From Pseudomonas sp. Tri1 (GTDB taxonomy: Bacteria > Pseudomonadota > Gammaproteobacteria > Pseudomonadales > Pseudomonadaceae): 64,000 nucleotides of DNA. The notes below the pieces were generated by a model that did not search any database, had not been told where the DNA came from, and saw only the letters and a list, made by a program, of their open reading frames with translations. This document shows positions 42,474 through 51,505 of this stretch, piece after piece; within the stretch, counting starts at the first letter, position 1, and every line of letters begins with the position of its first letter. Location: contig NZ_CP072913.1 of assembly GCF_017968885.1 (NCBI RefSeq), positions 5,186,501 through 5,250,500 on the forward strand. Reading direction: 5' to 3'. The position numbers and the translations under genes are program-made.

Positions 42474-45400
42474 ATGGCTTTTACCGATCCGTTCATCCGC
42501 CGTCCGGTGCTCGCCACCGTGGTCAGCCTGCTGATCGTGCTCCTGGGCTTCCAGGCCTGGAGCAAGCTGCCCCTGCGACAGTATCCGCAGATGGAAAACG
42601 CCCTGATCACGGTGACCACCGCTTACCCCGGGGCCAACGCCGAGACCATCCAGGGCTACATCACCCAACCGATGCAACAGAGCCTGGCCAGCGCCGAGGG
42701 CATCGACTACATGACCTCGGTCAGTCGCCAGAATTTCTCGGTGATATCGGTTTATGCCCGTATCGGCTCCAACAGCGACCGACTCTTTACCGAACTGCTG
42801 GCCAAGGCCAACGAGGTCAAGAACCAACTGCCCCAGGACGCCGAGGACCCGGTCCTCAGCCGCGAGGCCGCCGATGCTTCGGCGCTGATGTACATCAGTT
42901 TTTTCAGCAAGGAACTGAACAACCCGCAGATCACCGACTACCTGTCACGGGTGATCCAGCCCAAACTGGCGACGTTGCCGGGCATGGCCGAAGCGGAAAT
43001 CCTCGGCAACCAGGTCTTCGCCATGCGCCTGTGGCTGGACCCGGTCAAGCTCGCCGGTTTCGGCCTGACTGCCGCTGACGTGACCAATGCCGTGCGCCAT
43101 TACAACTTCCTCTCGGCGGCCGGCGAGGTGAAAGGCGAGTACGTGGTCACCAGCATCAACGCCAACACCGAACTCAAGTCTGCCGAGGCCTTTGCCGCGA
43201 TTCCGCTCAAGACCGACGGTGACAGCCGCGTGTTGCTGCGGGATGTGGCCCGGGTGGAAATGGGCGCCGAGAACTACGACACCATCAGTTCCTTCGGCGG
43301 CACGCCCTCGGTGTACATCGGGATCAAGGCCACACCCGGCGCGAACCCGCTGGATGTGATCAAGGAAGTGCGCAAGATCATGCCGGAGCTGGAGGCCCAA
43401 CTGCCCACCAATCTCAAGGCCGAGATCGCCTACGACGCCACCCTGTTCATCCAGGCGTCCATCGACGAAGTAGTAAAAACCCTGTTCGAGGCAGTGCTGA
43501 TCGTCGTCGTCGTGGTGTTCCTGTTCCTCGGTGCCCTGCGTTCGGTGGTCATCCCCGTGGTGACCATCCCCCTGTCGATGATCGGCGTGATGTTCTTCAT
43601 GCAGTTGATGGGTTACTCGATGAACCTCCTGACACTGCTGGCCATGGTATTGGCCATCGGCCTGGTGGTGGACGATGCCATCGTGGTGGTGGAAAACATT
43701 CACCGGCACATCGAGGAAGGCAAAAACCCGTTCGACGCCGCGATAGAAGGTGCTCGGGAAATCGCCATGCCGGTGGTCTCGATGACCATCACACTGGCGG
43801 CAGTCTACGCGCCGATTGGCCTGCTCGAAGGGTTGACCGGGGCGTTGTTCAAGGAGTTCGCCTTGACCCTGGCCGGCGCGGTGGTGATTTCCGGAATCGT
43901 CGCCCTGACCCTATCCCCCATGATGTGCGCCCTGCTGCTGCGTCATGATGAGAACCCTTCGGGGCTGGCCCATCGGCTGGATACGGTCTTCGAACGCTTG
44001 AAGAGTCGCTATCAGCGCCTGCTTCACGGCACGCTCAATGCCCGGCCGGTGGTGCTGGTATTCGCCGCAATCGTACTGCTGCTGATTCCGGTGCTGATCA
44101 TGTTCACCAAGTCCGAACTGGCGCCCGACGAGGATCAAGGCATCATTTTCATGATGGCCAATGCGCCGAAGACGACCAACCTTGACTACCTCAACGCCTA
44201 CACCGATCACTTCATCACGATCTTCAAGGAATTCCCCGAGTACTATTCCTCGTTCCAGATCAACGGCTACAACGGTGTGCAATCGGGCATCGGCGGCTTC
44301 CTGCTCAAGCCCTGGAACGAACGCAGCCGCACCCAGATGGAAATCCTGCCTGAAGTCCAGGCCAAGCTGGAGAGCATTCCCGGCTTGCAGATTTTCGGCT
44401 TCAACCTGCCCTCCCTGCCGGGCACTGGCGAGGGCCTGCCATTCGCCTTCGTCATCAACTCGCCGAAGGACTACACCACACTGCTGCAGATTGCCGAACG
44501 CGTAAAAAAACGCGCCATGGAATCCGGCAAGTTCGCCTTCATGGACATAGACCTGGCGTTCGACAAACCCGAGGTAGTGGTCGACATCGATCGCGCCAAG
44601 GCAGCCCAGATGGGGGTTTCGATGCAGGACCTGGGCGGCACCCTGGCAACCCTGCTGGGTGAGGCCGAAATCAATCGCTTCACCATCGAGGGGCGCAGCT
44701 ACAAGGTCATCGCCCAGGTCGAACGACCATTTCGGGATAGCCCGGGCTGGTTGAATAATTACTACGTGAAAAATACCCAGGGCGAACTGCTACCGCTTTC
44801 GACCCTGGTCAAGGTCAGCGACCGAGCGCGACCACGACAACTGAACCAGTTCCAGCAGCTCAACGCAGTCACGATTTCGGGCTTTCCCATCGTGAGCATG
44901 GGCGAGGCGATCGAGACGGTTCGCCAGATCGCCCGGGAAGAAGCACCGACCGGGTTCGCCTTCGATTACGCGGGGGCTTCGCGGCAGTTCGTACAGGAAG
45001 GCAGTGCACTATGGGTGACCTTTGCCCTGGCCCTGGCGATTATCTTCCTGGTACTGGCAGCCCAGTTCGAAAGCTTCCGGGATCCGCTGGTGATTCTGGT
45101 GACAGTACCGCTATCCATCTGCGGAGCGTTGATTCCGCTGTTCCTCGGCTGGTCGAGCATGAACATCTATACCCAGGTGGGGCTGGTGACGTTGATCGGC
45201 CTGATCAGCAAGCATGGGATCCTGATAGTCGAATTCGCCAACCAGTTGCGCAAGGAACAGGGACTGACGCCAAGGGACGCAGTGGAGCAAGCGGCCTCGA
45301 TTCGCCTGCGGCCGGTGCTGATGACCACCGCGGCGATGGTGTTTGGCATGGTGCCGTTGATCCTGGCCACCGGTGCCGGCGCGGTGAGCCGTTTCGACAT

Positions 45401-45500
45401 CGGTACGGTAATCGCCACCGGGATGTCGATTGGGACCTTGTTCACGCTGTTCGTGCTGCCCTGCGTCTATACCCTGCTGGCCAAGCCGGACCAACCCTGA
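42474..45500 (+). CDS. RND multidrug efflux transporter, MexW-like
   Basis: HAE1-type inner-membrane pump of 1008 residues, 12 membrane segments and two large periplasmic loops; slightly shorter than AcrB (1049) because the C-terminal tail is short. Start FIRRPVLATVVSLLIVLLGFQAW; TM4 proton-relay pair in AIGLVVDDAIVVVENIHRHIEEG (about residues 398-420); second-half repeats PLSICGALIPLFLG and VGLVTLIGLISKHGILIVEFANQLR. AAGGAACCCCC before ATG, 13 bases after the adaptor. Predicted to export drugs or solvents. Confidence 0.93.
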   Translation: MAFTDPFIRRPVLATVVSLLIVLLGFQAWSKLPLRQYPQMENALITVTTAYPGANAETIQGYITQPMQQSLASAEGIDYMTSVSRQNFSVISVYARIGSNSDRLFTELLAKANEVKNQLPQDAEDPVLSREAADASALMYISFFSKELNNPQITDYLSRVIQPKLATLPGMAEAEILGNQVFAMRLWLDPVKLAGFGLTAADVTNAVRHYNFLSAAGEVKGEYVVTSINANTELKSAEAFAAIPLKTDGDSRVLLRDVARVEMGAENYDTISSFGGTPSVYIGIKATPGANPLDVIKEVRKIMPELEAQLPTNLKAEIAYDATLFIQASIDEVVKTLFEAVLIVVVVVFLFLGALRSVVIPVVTIPLSMIGVMFFMQLMGYSMNLLTLLAMVLAIGLVVDDAIVVVENIHRHIEEGKNPFDAAIEGAREIAMPVVSMTITLAAVYAPIGLLEGLTGALFKEFALTLAGAVVISGIVALTLSPMMCALLLRHDENPSGLAHRLDTVFERLKSRYQRLLHGTLNARPVVLVFAAIVLLLIPVLIMFTKSELAPDEDQGIIFMMANAPKTTNLDYLNAYTDHFITIFKEFPEYYSSFQINGYNGVQSGIGGFLLKPWNERSRTQMEILPEVQAKLESIPGLQIFGFNLPSLPGTGEGLPFAFVINSPKDYTTLLQIAERVKKRAMESGKFAFMDIDLAFDKPEVVVDIDRAKAAQMGVSMQDLGGTLATLLGEAEINRFTIEGRSYKVIAQVERPFRDSPGWLNNYYVKNTQGELLPLSTLVKVSDRARPRQLNQFQQLNAVTISGFPIVSMGEAIETVRQIAREEAPTGFAFDYAGASRQFVQEGSALWVTFALALAIIFLVLAAQFESFRDPLVILVTVPLSICGALIPLFLGWSSMNIYTQVGLVTLIGLISKHGILIVEFANQLRKEQGLTPRDAVEQAASIRLRPVLMTTAAMVFGMVPLILATGAGAVSRFDIGTVIATGMSIGTLFTLFVLPCVYTLLAKPDQP

Positions 45501-45526
45501 GGCTGTTGGAGAGATTGTGGGGCTTC

Positions 45527-45548
45527 TGTGGCGAGGGGATTTCTGTCG
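45527..45548 (+). repeat. REP-like half copy, GGGGAT family
   Basis: TGTGGCGAGGGGATTTCTG, one arm of the element seen at 2485, 35185 and 37265. Confidence 0.6.
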
Positions 45549-45550
45549 TT

Positions 45551-45588
45551 AAAAAACAAAGGCCTCGCATATGCGAGGCCTTTATCCA
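45551..45588. terminator. Terminator between mexW-like and colRS-warA-inaA units
   Basis: Perfect palindrome, arm AAAGGCCTCGCAT, with an A-run on its left that gives a T-run for minus-strand transcripts; convergent units end here. Confidence 0.85.
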
Positions 45589-45601
45589 GGTTTCGTGATG
45601 C

Positions 45602-45829
45602 TCAACTCTGCGGCCTCATCCCCTGGGAAAGACTGAACATGAACAGCAGCAGATCGTTGTCCGGTCGGATCGCCTCGCTGGCCTTGGCCACCCTTGGCAA
45701 AGGGCAATGAGCGTCAACGGTGGAAGCGCTGAGGATCTGCGAACGTGGCTGCTCCCATACAGCCACCGCCATCGATGCAACTGCCAGGGCCCCTACTAAA
45801 AACAAACCTCTAGCAATTTCTAATTTCAT
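45602..45829 (-). CDS. Small membrane-anchored or exported protein
   Basis: A 75-residue protein with one N-terminal hydrophobic segment (MKLEIARGLFLVGALAVASMAVAVWE), which could be a signal or an anchor. The rest is short and polar with one Cys (DAHCPLPRVAK) and ends LLLFMFSLSQGMRPQS. No family recognised. It follows inaA by 2 bases on the same strand, and a comparable small gene lies next to inaA in P. aeruginosa, which supports it being real. Confidence 0.65.
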   Translation of the reverse strand: MKLEIARGLFLVGALAVASMAVAVWEQPRSQILSASTVDAHCPLPRVAKASEAIRPDNDLLLFMFSLSQGMRPQS

Positions 45830-45831
45830 CG

Positions 45832-46542
45832 CTATAAACCTTTGATAGCGCTGCCAAACGCCGCCTCGTAAAGGTAGACGAGTTTTTTCCAGTCAGCGTC
45901 GCTGAACGACGAATGGCGCCGCAACTGCTTCATGTCATGGGAAGCCGCACGCCGGGCGGTCAGGCGCTGGCGGCACTTCTCAAAATCGAGCAAAGCCACT
46001 TCGGCCTTGGCCGCCTCACCTTCTCCGGTCACGCGCACAAAGACGTGCTTGATGTAGATACAGCCATGTTGCCAACGGCCCTTGTGCATGCGGGCCAGGT
46101 TTTCCGCCAGCGCCAGGAGGATTTGATCATGCACTGCTTCGCCATGGCGCTCACGGCCACCTGCGGCATACCAGTGCTCGATCTCTTCAAAACCTTCCAG
46201 CGCCTGGGTCACCAGCAGCGCGCGCCACTTGTGAACCGGGTCCCGCTGGGCGCCACAGAAAACGAGTTGGGGGACGCGGACACCCAGTCGGGTCAACGCC
46301 AGGAGTGCGTCTTGCTCCCGCAGCACGGTGGGTCTACCAAACGGGTGCAGCCAACTGCGATAGATATGGCCGGTCTGACGCTTGGCATAAAGCAGCTTGC
46401 CGTCCTTGCCCTTGATTCGTTGCACACCGCTTTCACCGCCGCGACGCACATTGGGCTCTTCCACCCACTCCCCCTGCTGACTCCAGAAATGTTCGAAGTC
46501 GTCGAGGAGAATCGTTGATGTCCCTGCTGCCTGTACACCCAT
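45832..46542 (-). CDS. inaA: InaA/WaaP-like lipopolysaccharide kinase family protein
   Basis: Kinase-fold protein of 236 residues of the InaA (inducible by weak acids) and Kdo/WaaP family. Start at 46542 after AGAGGTAAAGGC. Kinase-like elements: LLYAKRQTGHIYRSWLHPFGRPTVLREQDALLAL (nucleotide-binding Lys and Glu), MHKGRWQHGCIYIKHVFV (catalytic-loop-like, with H in place of the usual HxD) and VALLDFEKCRQ (metal-binding DFE). Likely role in LPS core modification or signalling. Follows the methyltransferase by 4 bases in the colRS-warA-inaA unit. Confidence 0.88.
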   Translation of the reverse strand: MGVQAAGTSTILLDDFEHFWSQQGEWVEEPNVRRGGESGVQRIKGKDGKLLYAKRQTGHIYRSWLHPFGRPTVLREQDALLALTRLGVRVPQLVFCGAQRDPVHKWRALLVTQALEGFEEIEHWYAAGGRERHGEAVHDQILLALAENLARMHKGRWQHGCIYIKHVFVRVTGEGEAAKAEVALLDFEKCRQRLTARRAASHDMKQLRRHSSFSDADWKKLVYLYEAAFGSAIKGL

Positions 46543-46546
46543 GCCT

Positions 46547-47215
46547 TTACCTCTTGCGTAATACGTAAACTCGCCACATGGCATAGAGCGGTAGAAAGTC
46601 CAGTCGTTCCTGAATACGAAACCCTGCCTGTCGAAACTCTTCCTCTACTGTAGCAACCGGTAACACAAAGCGATTCTGGTAGCCTTTTTGCCCACGAGTA
46701 CGTTCTTGGCGTTTGCGTTTCCAGGCCTTGAAATTGCCATCGACCCACAATGAAACGATCACGCTATCACGGGTAACGCGTTCGAACTCCCTAAGAATCG
46801 CCAGTCGATGCTCGGGTTCACCAATGTGGTGCAACAGGCGCATGCAAAAAATGCTGTCGACGGCGCTATCAGGCAAGGCAATGTCGAACGCAGAAGTGTG
46901 CAAGGGTTGTACCCGTTTCACGACATCGGCCGGCTGAGACTCCATTGCGGTCTTGAGCATGGCTTCGGAATTGTCCGCGCCGATGATGACCCGATTCGGC
47001 TTTTCGGCCAACAAGGGCCAGAATCGCCCCGCACCGCATGGCAGGTCCAACACCAGGCCGGGGTCGCCCACAAGGGCTAATGCGCGGCGGGCCAGTTGCT
47101 GGTCTCGTTGATTGGAAAGGCGGCGACTCAAGCTGCCTCGATGCTTATGAAAATATCTTTGGGCATGCTGCTCGTCGTACTTCTCGGAAAAATCGAGCTT
47201 GATGGGATCGGGCAT
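46547..47215 (-). CDS. warA: SAM-dependent methyltransferase, WarA-like
   Basis: Class I methyltransferase of 222 residues. SAM site motif I is VLDLPCGAGRFWPLL (about 55-69), then IIGADNSEAML (motif II acidic) and DSIFCMRLLHHIGE (motif IV). A basic C-terminal half (KAWKRKRQERTRGQKGY) may face the membrane or a nucleotide-sugar substrate. Position between colS and inaA is as for WarA, the LPS-associated methyltransferase of P. aeruginosa; the symbol rests on that synteny. Confidence 0.82.
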   Translation of the reverse strand: MPDPIKLDFSEKYDEQHAQRYFHKHRGSLSRRLSNQRDQQLARRALALVGDPGLVLDLPCGAGRFWPLLAEKPNRVIIGADNSEAMLKTAMESQPADVVKRVQPLHTSAFDIALPDSAVDSIFCMRLLHHIGEPEHRLAILREFERVTRDSVIVSLWVDGNFKAWKRKRQERTRGQKGYQNRFVLPVATVEEEFRQAGFRIQERLDFLPLYAMWRVYVLRKR

Positions 47216-47342
47216 TGATGGGGGCCTCCATGTCTGAATAGCCCCACCTTATGAATTGATATGTCAGGGTCAGGTCATCACTTTGTGAAAACTTTGTCAT
47301 GTAAATGACCGAATCTTTACAAGATTTTTCCAACCCTGGCGA

Positions 47343-48620
47343 TCACGCCTTCGGATTCAACTCCACCTCGAAATGGCAACCGTTGGGTTCCATCGTGCTG
47401 AGACTCACCGTCCAGCCCTGGTTCTCGCAAATCCGTTGCACCAGTGACAGCCCCAATCCCAGGCCCTCACCGCGCTTTTCGTTGCCGCGCACGAATGGCT
47501 CGAACATCGCTTCGCGCTTCTCCTCCGGGATGCCCACACCGCTGTCCTCGACCACGAACCCGGTGGCAGTCAACGAAAGACGGATGAAGCCCTGGTCGGT
47601 GTAGTGCAAGGCATTTCGCAGCAGGTTGCCCATGACGGCAGTCAGGAAGGTGGCGTTATACAGGGTATCGAGGGTTTGTCCCGGTTCGAAGATCAGCGTC
47701 AAGCCTTTGGATTCGATGGGGCTGCGCCACACTCCGAGGAGGTTCTCGGCCACCTGTTCCAGGGTCAGTCGAGGCGACATGCCGTTGTCTTCGCGCTGGG
47801 CCCTGGCGAGCATCAGGAAGGTTTGCACCAGCTCGCGCATCTCTTCACTGGCCCGGTTAATGCGCTCGACCTGGGTGCGGCCACGCTGATCCAGGGCCGG
47901 GTTTTCCAGCAGCAGTTCGCAAGAGGTCGCCAGGATCATCAACGGCGTGCGCAATTCGTGGCTCACGTCGCTGGTAAACAAGCGTTCGCGGGTCAGGGCC
48001 TGGCGCAACCGCCCCAGTGTCGCGTCGAACGCCACGGCCAGTTCACCCACTTCATCGGCGGCGTAATCCGGAGCCAGCGGAGGGGCAAGCCCGAGGAGCT
48101 GGTCGCGATGTCGTACTTGCCGAGCCAGGCGAACCACGGGGGCCATCACCCGGCGTGCCAGGATCCACCCCAGAAATACCGCCAGTGCCAGGCTGAGCAC
48201 GAAGCCCACCAGCACCACGGCAAACAGCACCCGCTCACGCTCCTCGAAGTCGCTCTGGTCTTGCAACAGCACGTAGTGCCGACCGTCCACGATCTCGACC
48301 ATGGCGTGATACGACAGTTGTTCGCGAAACACCTCGTGGAAGCCACGCTCCAGATGCCGTAGATCCTTGGGTAACTCGAAGTCTCCCGGGCCGCCACTGA
48401 AATAAAACAACTGGTCGGGCTCCGGACGATGGTTCCAGTCCGAGACGCTGTCCATCAATAGCAAGCGTTGCAGGTCGCCCCCAAGCCCGGCGGAAATCAG
48501 TTTTTCTTCCACCAGGTGGACCGTCGCCACGATGCCCATGGCAAATGCCCCGGCCACCAACGCGCTCATTAGCGCAAAGGCGATGATGATCCGTTGGGCA
48601 AGGCTCTGCTTAAACTCCAT
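47343..48620 (-). CDS. colS: Sensor histidine kinase ColS
   Basis: Zinc/iron-responsive kinase of 425 residues. TM1 (about 10-33), short periplasmic domain, TM2 (about 133-155), HAMP, HisKA with TSDVSHELRTPLMILATSCELL and HATPase with NLLRNALHYTD, VEDSGVGIPEE and GLGLGLSLVQRICENQG. From the ATG at 48620 the residues H35, E38, E96, E126 and E129 coincide with those reported for P. putida ColS metal sensing (E126-x-x-E129 lies in FEERER). An in-frame GTG precedes by one codon. It overlaps colR by 11 bases. Confidence 0.93.
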   Translation of the reverse strand: MEFKQSLAQRIIIAFALMSALVAGAFAMGIVATVHLVEEKLISAGLGGDLQRLLLMDSVSDWNHRPEPDQLFYFSGGPGDFELPKDLRHLERGFHEVFREQLSYHAMVEIVDGRHYVLLQDQSDFEERERVLFAVVLVGFVLSLALAVFLGWILARRVMAPVVRLARQVRHRDQLLGLAPPLAPDYAADEVGELAVAFDATLGRLRQALTRERLFTSDVSHELRTPLMILATSCELLLENPALDQRGRTQVERINRASEEMRELVQTFLMLARAQREDNGMSPRLTLEQVAENLLGVWRSPIESKGLTLIFEPGQTLDTLYNATFLTAVMGNLLRNALHYTDQGFIRLSLTATGFVVEDSGVGIPEEKREAMFEPFVRGNEKRGEGLGLGLSLVQRICENQGWTVSLSTMEPNGCHFEVELNPKA

Positions 48621-49293
48621 CACGGCCCTCGGCCAGGCGATAACCCACGCCGTGCACGGTATGCAACAACGGCTTGTCGAACGGTTTGTCGATCACCTGA
48701 CGCAGTTGATGGACGTGGCTGCGCAGGCTGTCGCTGTCCGGGCAATCGTCGCCCCACAACGCTTCTTCAAGGATTTCCCGGCGCAACACGTGGGGGCTTT
48801 TCTGCATCAATACCGCCAGCAGCTTCAGGCCTACGGGGTTGAGCTTGAGCAGCTTGCCTTCACGGGTCACCTCCAGGGTGTCGAGGTCGTAACTCAGGTC
48901 GCCAACCTGCAAGGCCCGCCGGCCACCACCTTGGGCCCGACGCATGACGGCTTCGATCCGCGCCGCCAATTCCGACAACGCAAAGGGTTTGATCAGATAA
49001 TCATCGGCCCCGGACTTGAAGCCCTGCAGACGATCGTCCAACTGATCCCGGGCGGTGAGCATGATCACCGGCGTATCGAGCCGGGCGTCTTCGCGCAGGC
49101 GCTTGCACAGGGTGTAGCCGTCGATGCCCGGCAGCATGATGTCGAGCACGATCAGGTCGTAGTGTTCGGTAGCGGCCAGGTGCAACCCCGACAAACCATC
49201 CTGGGCGCAATCGACGGTATAGCCCTTGAGCCCCAGGTAATCGGCCAGATTGGCCAGGATGTCGCGGTTGTCTTCAACCAATAGAATTCGCAT
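48610..49293 (-). CDS. colR: Response regulator ColR
   Basis: OmpR-family regulator of 227 residues, ATG at 49293 with AGGAGGTGCCC. Receiver: LLVEDN, acceptor Asp51 in LIVLDIMLPGIDG and Lys in YLIKPFALSE. C-terminal winged helix: DDCPDSDSLRSHVHQLRQVIDKPFDKPLLHTVHGVGYRL. It controls envelope-modification genes (LPS-modifying enzymes, membrane phosphatases) in response to excess metals in P. putida. Divergent from the LTA-synthase-family gene at 49503, which has a ColR-box core upstream. Confidence 0.94.
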   Translation of the reverse strand: MRILLVEDNRDILANLADYLGLKGYTVDCAQDGLSGLHLAATEHYDLIVLDIMLPGIDGYTLCKRLREDARLDTPVIMLTARDQLDDRLQGFKSGADDYLIKPFALSELAARIEAVMRRAQGGGRRALQVGDLSYDLDTLEVTREGKLLKLNPVGLKLLAVLMQKSPHVLRREILEEALWGDDCPDSDSLRSHVHQLRQVIDKPFDKPLLHTVHGVGYRLAEGRDGV

Positions 49294-49410
49294 GGGCACC
49301 TCCTGCGTATACGGTTAACGGCCATCTTGGCCCGCGCAGCTTACGGCCAATGCCGATTCAGGGCTAGGGCTGGCCGCTGCGCAAATCGACGCCGACCACT
49401 TATCAGCTTT

Positions 49411-49426
49411 TAAATGGATTTTTCAC
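49411..49426 (+). promoter_or_regulatory. Candidate ColR box upstream of the LTA-synthase-family gene
   Basis: TAAATGGATTTTTCAC ends in the exact TTTTTCAC core of the ColR consensus described in P. putida; the A at the fourth base also matches, other upstream positions do not. It lies about 77 bases before the start codon. Confidence 0.5.
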
Positions 49427-49502
49427 TATCGATTCACGACCTGACTACAGTGAAGGGGCGACACTCTCGCGCTATCGGATTGATATATAAGGAAAGTAGT
49501 AA

Positions 49503-51452
49503 ATGGACTTTATCAAAGCAGCGCCCATGCGCTTTCTGCTGTTGATCACCAGCGTCTGGCTGGTGGTATTTCTCCTGACCCGAACCGTTCTGCTGCTCAC
49601 TCACCTGAATGAGGCTGGCGGCGTCGCATTTTCCGTGTTTGGCACCGGCCTGCTGTATGACCTGGGGTTTCTCGCCTACGCAATCTTGCCGATGGGGCTG
49701 TATTTGCTGCTTTGCCCTCCGGCGCTATGGCATCGGCGCGGTCACCGCTGGTTTCTTCGGGCGCTGCTGACAGTCAGCGTGTTCATCATGTTGTTCACCG
49801 CCGTCGCCGAATGGCTGTTCTGGGATGAATTCGGCGTGCGTTTCAACTTTATCGCTGTCGACTATCTGGTCTATTCCGATGAAGTGCTGAACAACGTGCT
49901 GGAGTCATACCCAATCGGCACCCTGCTGACGATTCTCGCGGTACTGGCCGCGGGCTCGAGCCTGGCTTTGGGCAAACCATTCAATGCCGCGCTGGCCGCG
50001 CCATTGCCTCCCTTGCGCGGACGCCTGTTCAGTGCATTAGGCCTGCTGGCTATCACAGGCCTGAGCTTACAATTGCTCAGTCAGGATGCGCCACGCGCTC
50101 AGGGCGGCAATGCCTATCGGAACGAACTGGCGAGCAACGGCCCGTATCAGTTCTTTGCGGCGTTTCGCAATAACGAGCTGGACTATGGGCAGTTCTACAG
50201 CAGCCTGGCCCCAGCGACCGTTGCCCAGCAGATACGTGCCGAATTGAGCGAGCCCAATACGCGCTTCATCGGCGAGGATCCGCAAGATATCCGCCGAATG
50301 ATCGACAACCCCGGCACCGCTCGTAAACCGAACATCGTGCTGGTGACCATCGAAAGCCTCAGCGCCAAATACCTGGGCAGCAATGGTGACCAACGCAACT
50401 TGACGCCCAACCTGGACGCCTTGCGCCAACAGAGCCTGTATTTCAATAATTTCTACGCCACAGGCACCCGCACCGACCGAGGCCTGGAAGCCATCACCCT
50501 GGCTATTCCACCGACCCCAGGACGCTCGATCGTCAAGCGCATTGGCCGAGAAAGCGGCTTCGCCAGCCTTGGCCAGCAATTGAACGCAGTCGGCTACGAC
50601 AGCGTATTCGTGTATGGCGGGCGCGGTTACTTCGATAACATGAACGCGTTTTTCAGCGGCAATGGCTATCGGGTCGTCGATCAAAGCAGCGTCGATGAAT
50701 CCGACATCCACTTCAAGAATGCATGGGGCATGGCCGACGAGGATCTGTACACACAGACGTTGAAACTGGCCGATGCCAATTACGCCAGGCAGCAGCCATT
50801 TCTATTGCAGTTGATGACCACGTCCAACCACCGTCCCTACACCTATCCGGACAATCGGATCGACATCAAGTCCGGCAACGGTCGTGATGGGGCAGTCAAA
50901 TACACCGATTACGCCATTGGTCAGTTTCTGGAGCAGGCACGGCAAAAACCGTGGTTCGATAACACGATCTTCGTTTTCGTGGCCGACCACACCGCCGGCA
51001 GCGCCGGTAAGGAAGACCTGCCGATCAGCAATTATCAGATCCCTCTGTTCATCTACGCACCGAAGCTGATCGAGCCGCGGGAAAGCGGCCAACTGGCCAG
51101 CCAGATCGATCTCGCCCCAACCTTGCTCGGTTTGCTGAACATGGATTACCAGTCGACGTTCTTCGGTCGCAACCTGCTACAGGAAAACCCGTTGCCGCCT
51201 CGCGTCGTCGTAGGCAATTATCAGCATCTGGGTCTGTTCGACGGCAAGGATCTGGCAATCCTCAGTCCACGCCAGGGCCTGCGACGGCACGACGATGCGC
51301 TGACCGAAAGTCGCGAATCCCGGGCGAACAGCGAAGACCCTCTGGTCAGCCGCGCCATCACGTATTACCAAACCGCCAGTTATGGCTTCAAGCAACAGCT
51401 GCTTGGCTGGAGAACACCCAAGGAGGGTGTCGAGCAAGTCAGCGAACGTTAA
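49503..51452 (+). CDS. LTA-synthase-family membrane sulfatase-like protein
   Basis: Inner-membrane protein of 649 residues. Four or five membrane segments fill about 1-205, then an extracytoplasmic alkaline-phosphatase/sulfatase domain: KPNIVLVTIESLSAKYLGSNG (first metal/nucleophile region), FYATGTRTDRGLEAITLAIPP with the catalytic Thr/Ser region, FLLQLMTTSNHRPYTYPD and FVADHTAGSAGKEDLPI (metal-binding Asp-His). Such proteins in Gram-negatives transfer phosphoglycerol or phosphoethanolamine onto glycans, lipids or periplasmic glucans. AAGGAAAGTAGTAA before ATG. Divergent from colR with a ColR-type core. Confidence 0.88.
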   Translation: MDFIKAAPMRFLLLITSVWLVVFLLTRTVLLLTHLNEAGGVAFSVFGTGLLYDLGFLAYAILPMGLYLLLCPPALWHRRGHRWFLRALLTVSVFIMLFTAVAEWLFWDEFGVRFNFIAVDYLVYSDEVLNNVLESYPIGTLLTILAVLAAGSSLALGKPFNAALAAPLPPLRGRLFSALGLLAITGLSLQLLSQDAPRAQGGNAYRNELASNGPYQFFAAFRNNELDYGQFYSSLAPATVAQQIRAELSEPNTRFIGEDPQDIRRMIDNPGTARKPNIVLVTIESLSAKYLGSNGDQRNLTPNLDALRQQSLYFNNFYATGTRTDRGLEAITLAIPPTPGRSIVKRIGRESGFASLGQQLNAVGYDSVFVYGGRGYFDNMNAFFSGNGYRVVDQSSVDESDIHFKNAWGMADEDLYTQTLKLADANYARQQPFLLQLMTTSNHRPYTYPDNRIDIKSGNGRDGAVKYTDYAIGQFLEQARQKPWFDNTIFVFVADHTAGSAGKEDLPISNYQIPLFIYAPKLIEPRESGQLASQIDLAPTLLGLLNMDYQSTFFGRNLLQENPLPPRVVVGNYQHLGLFDGKDLAILSPRQGLRRHDDALTESRESRANSEDPLVSRAITYYQTASYGFKQQLLGWRTPKEGVEQVSER

Positions 51453-51459
51453 TCGAACT

Positions 51460-51490
51460 GCCCCAGGCTGATGCCCTGGGGCGCTTTCTT
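51460..51490 (+). terminator. Partial terminator between LTA-family and PAP2 genes
   Basis: 8-bp stem GCCCCAGG / CCTGGGGC with a 7-base loop, then GCTTTCTT. The PAP2 gene starts 16 bases later, so read-through is likely. Confidence 0.6.
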
Positions 51491-51505
51491 GGTTCAGGAT
51501 CTGTC

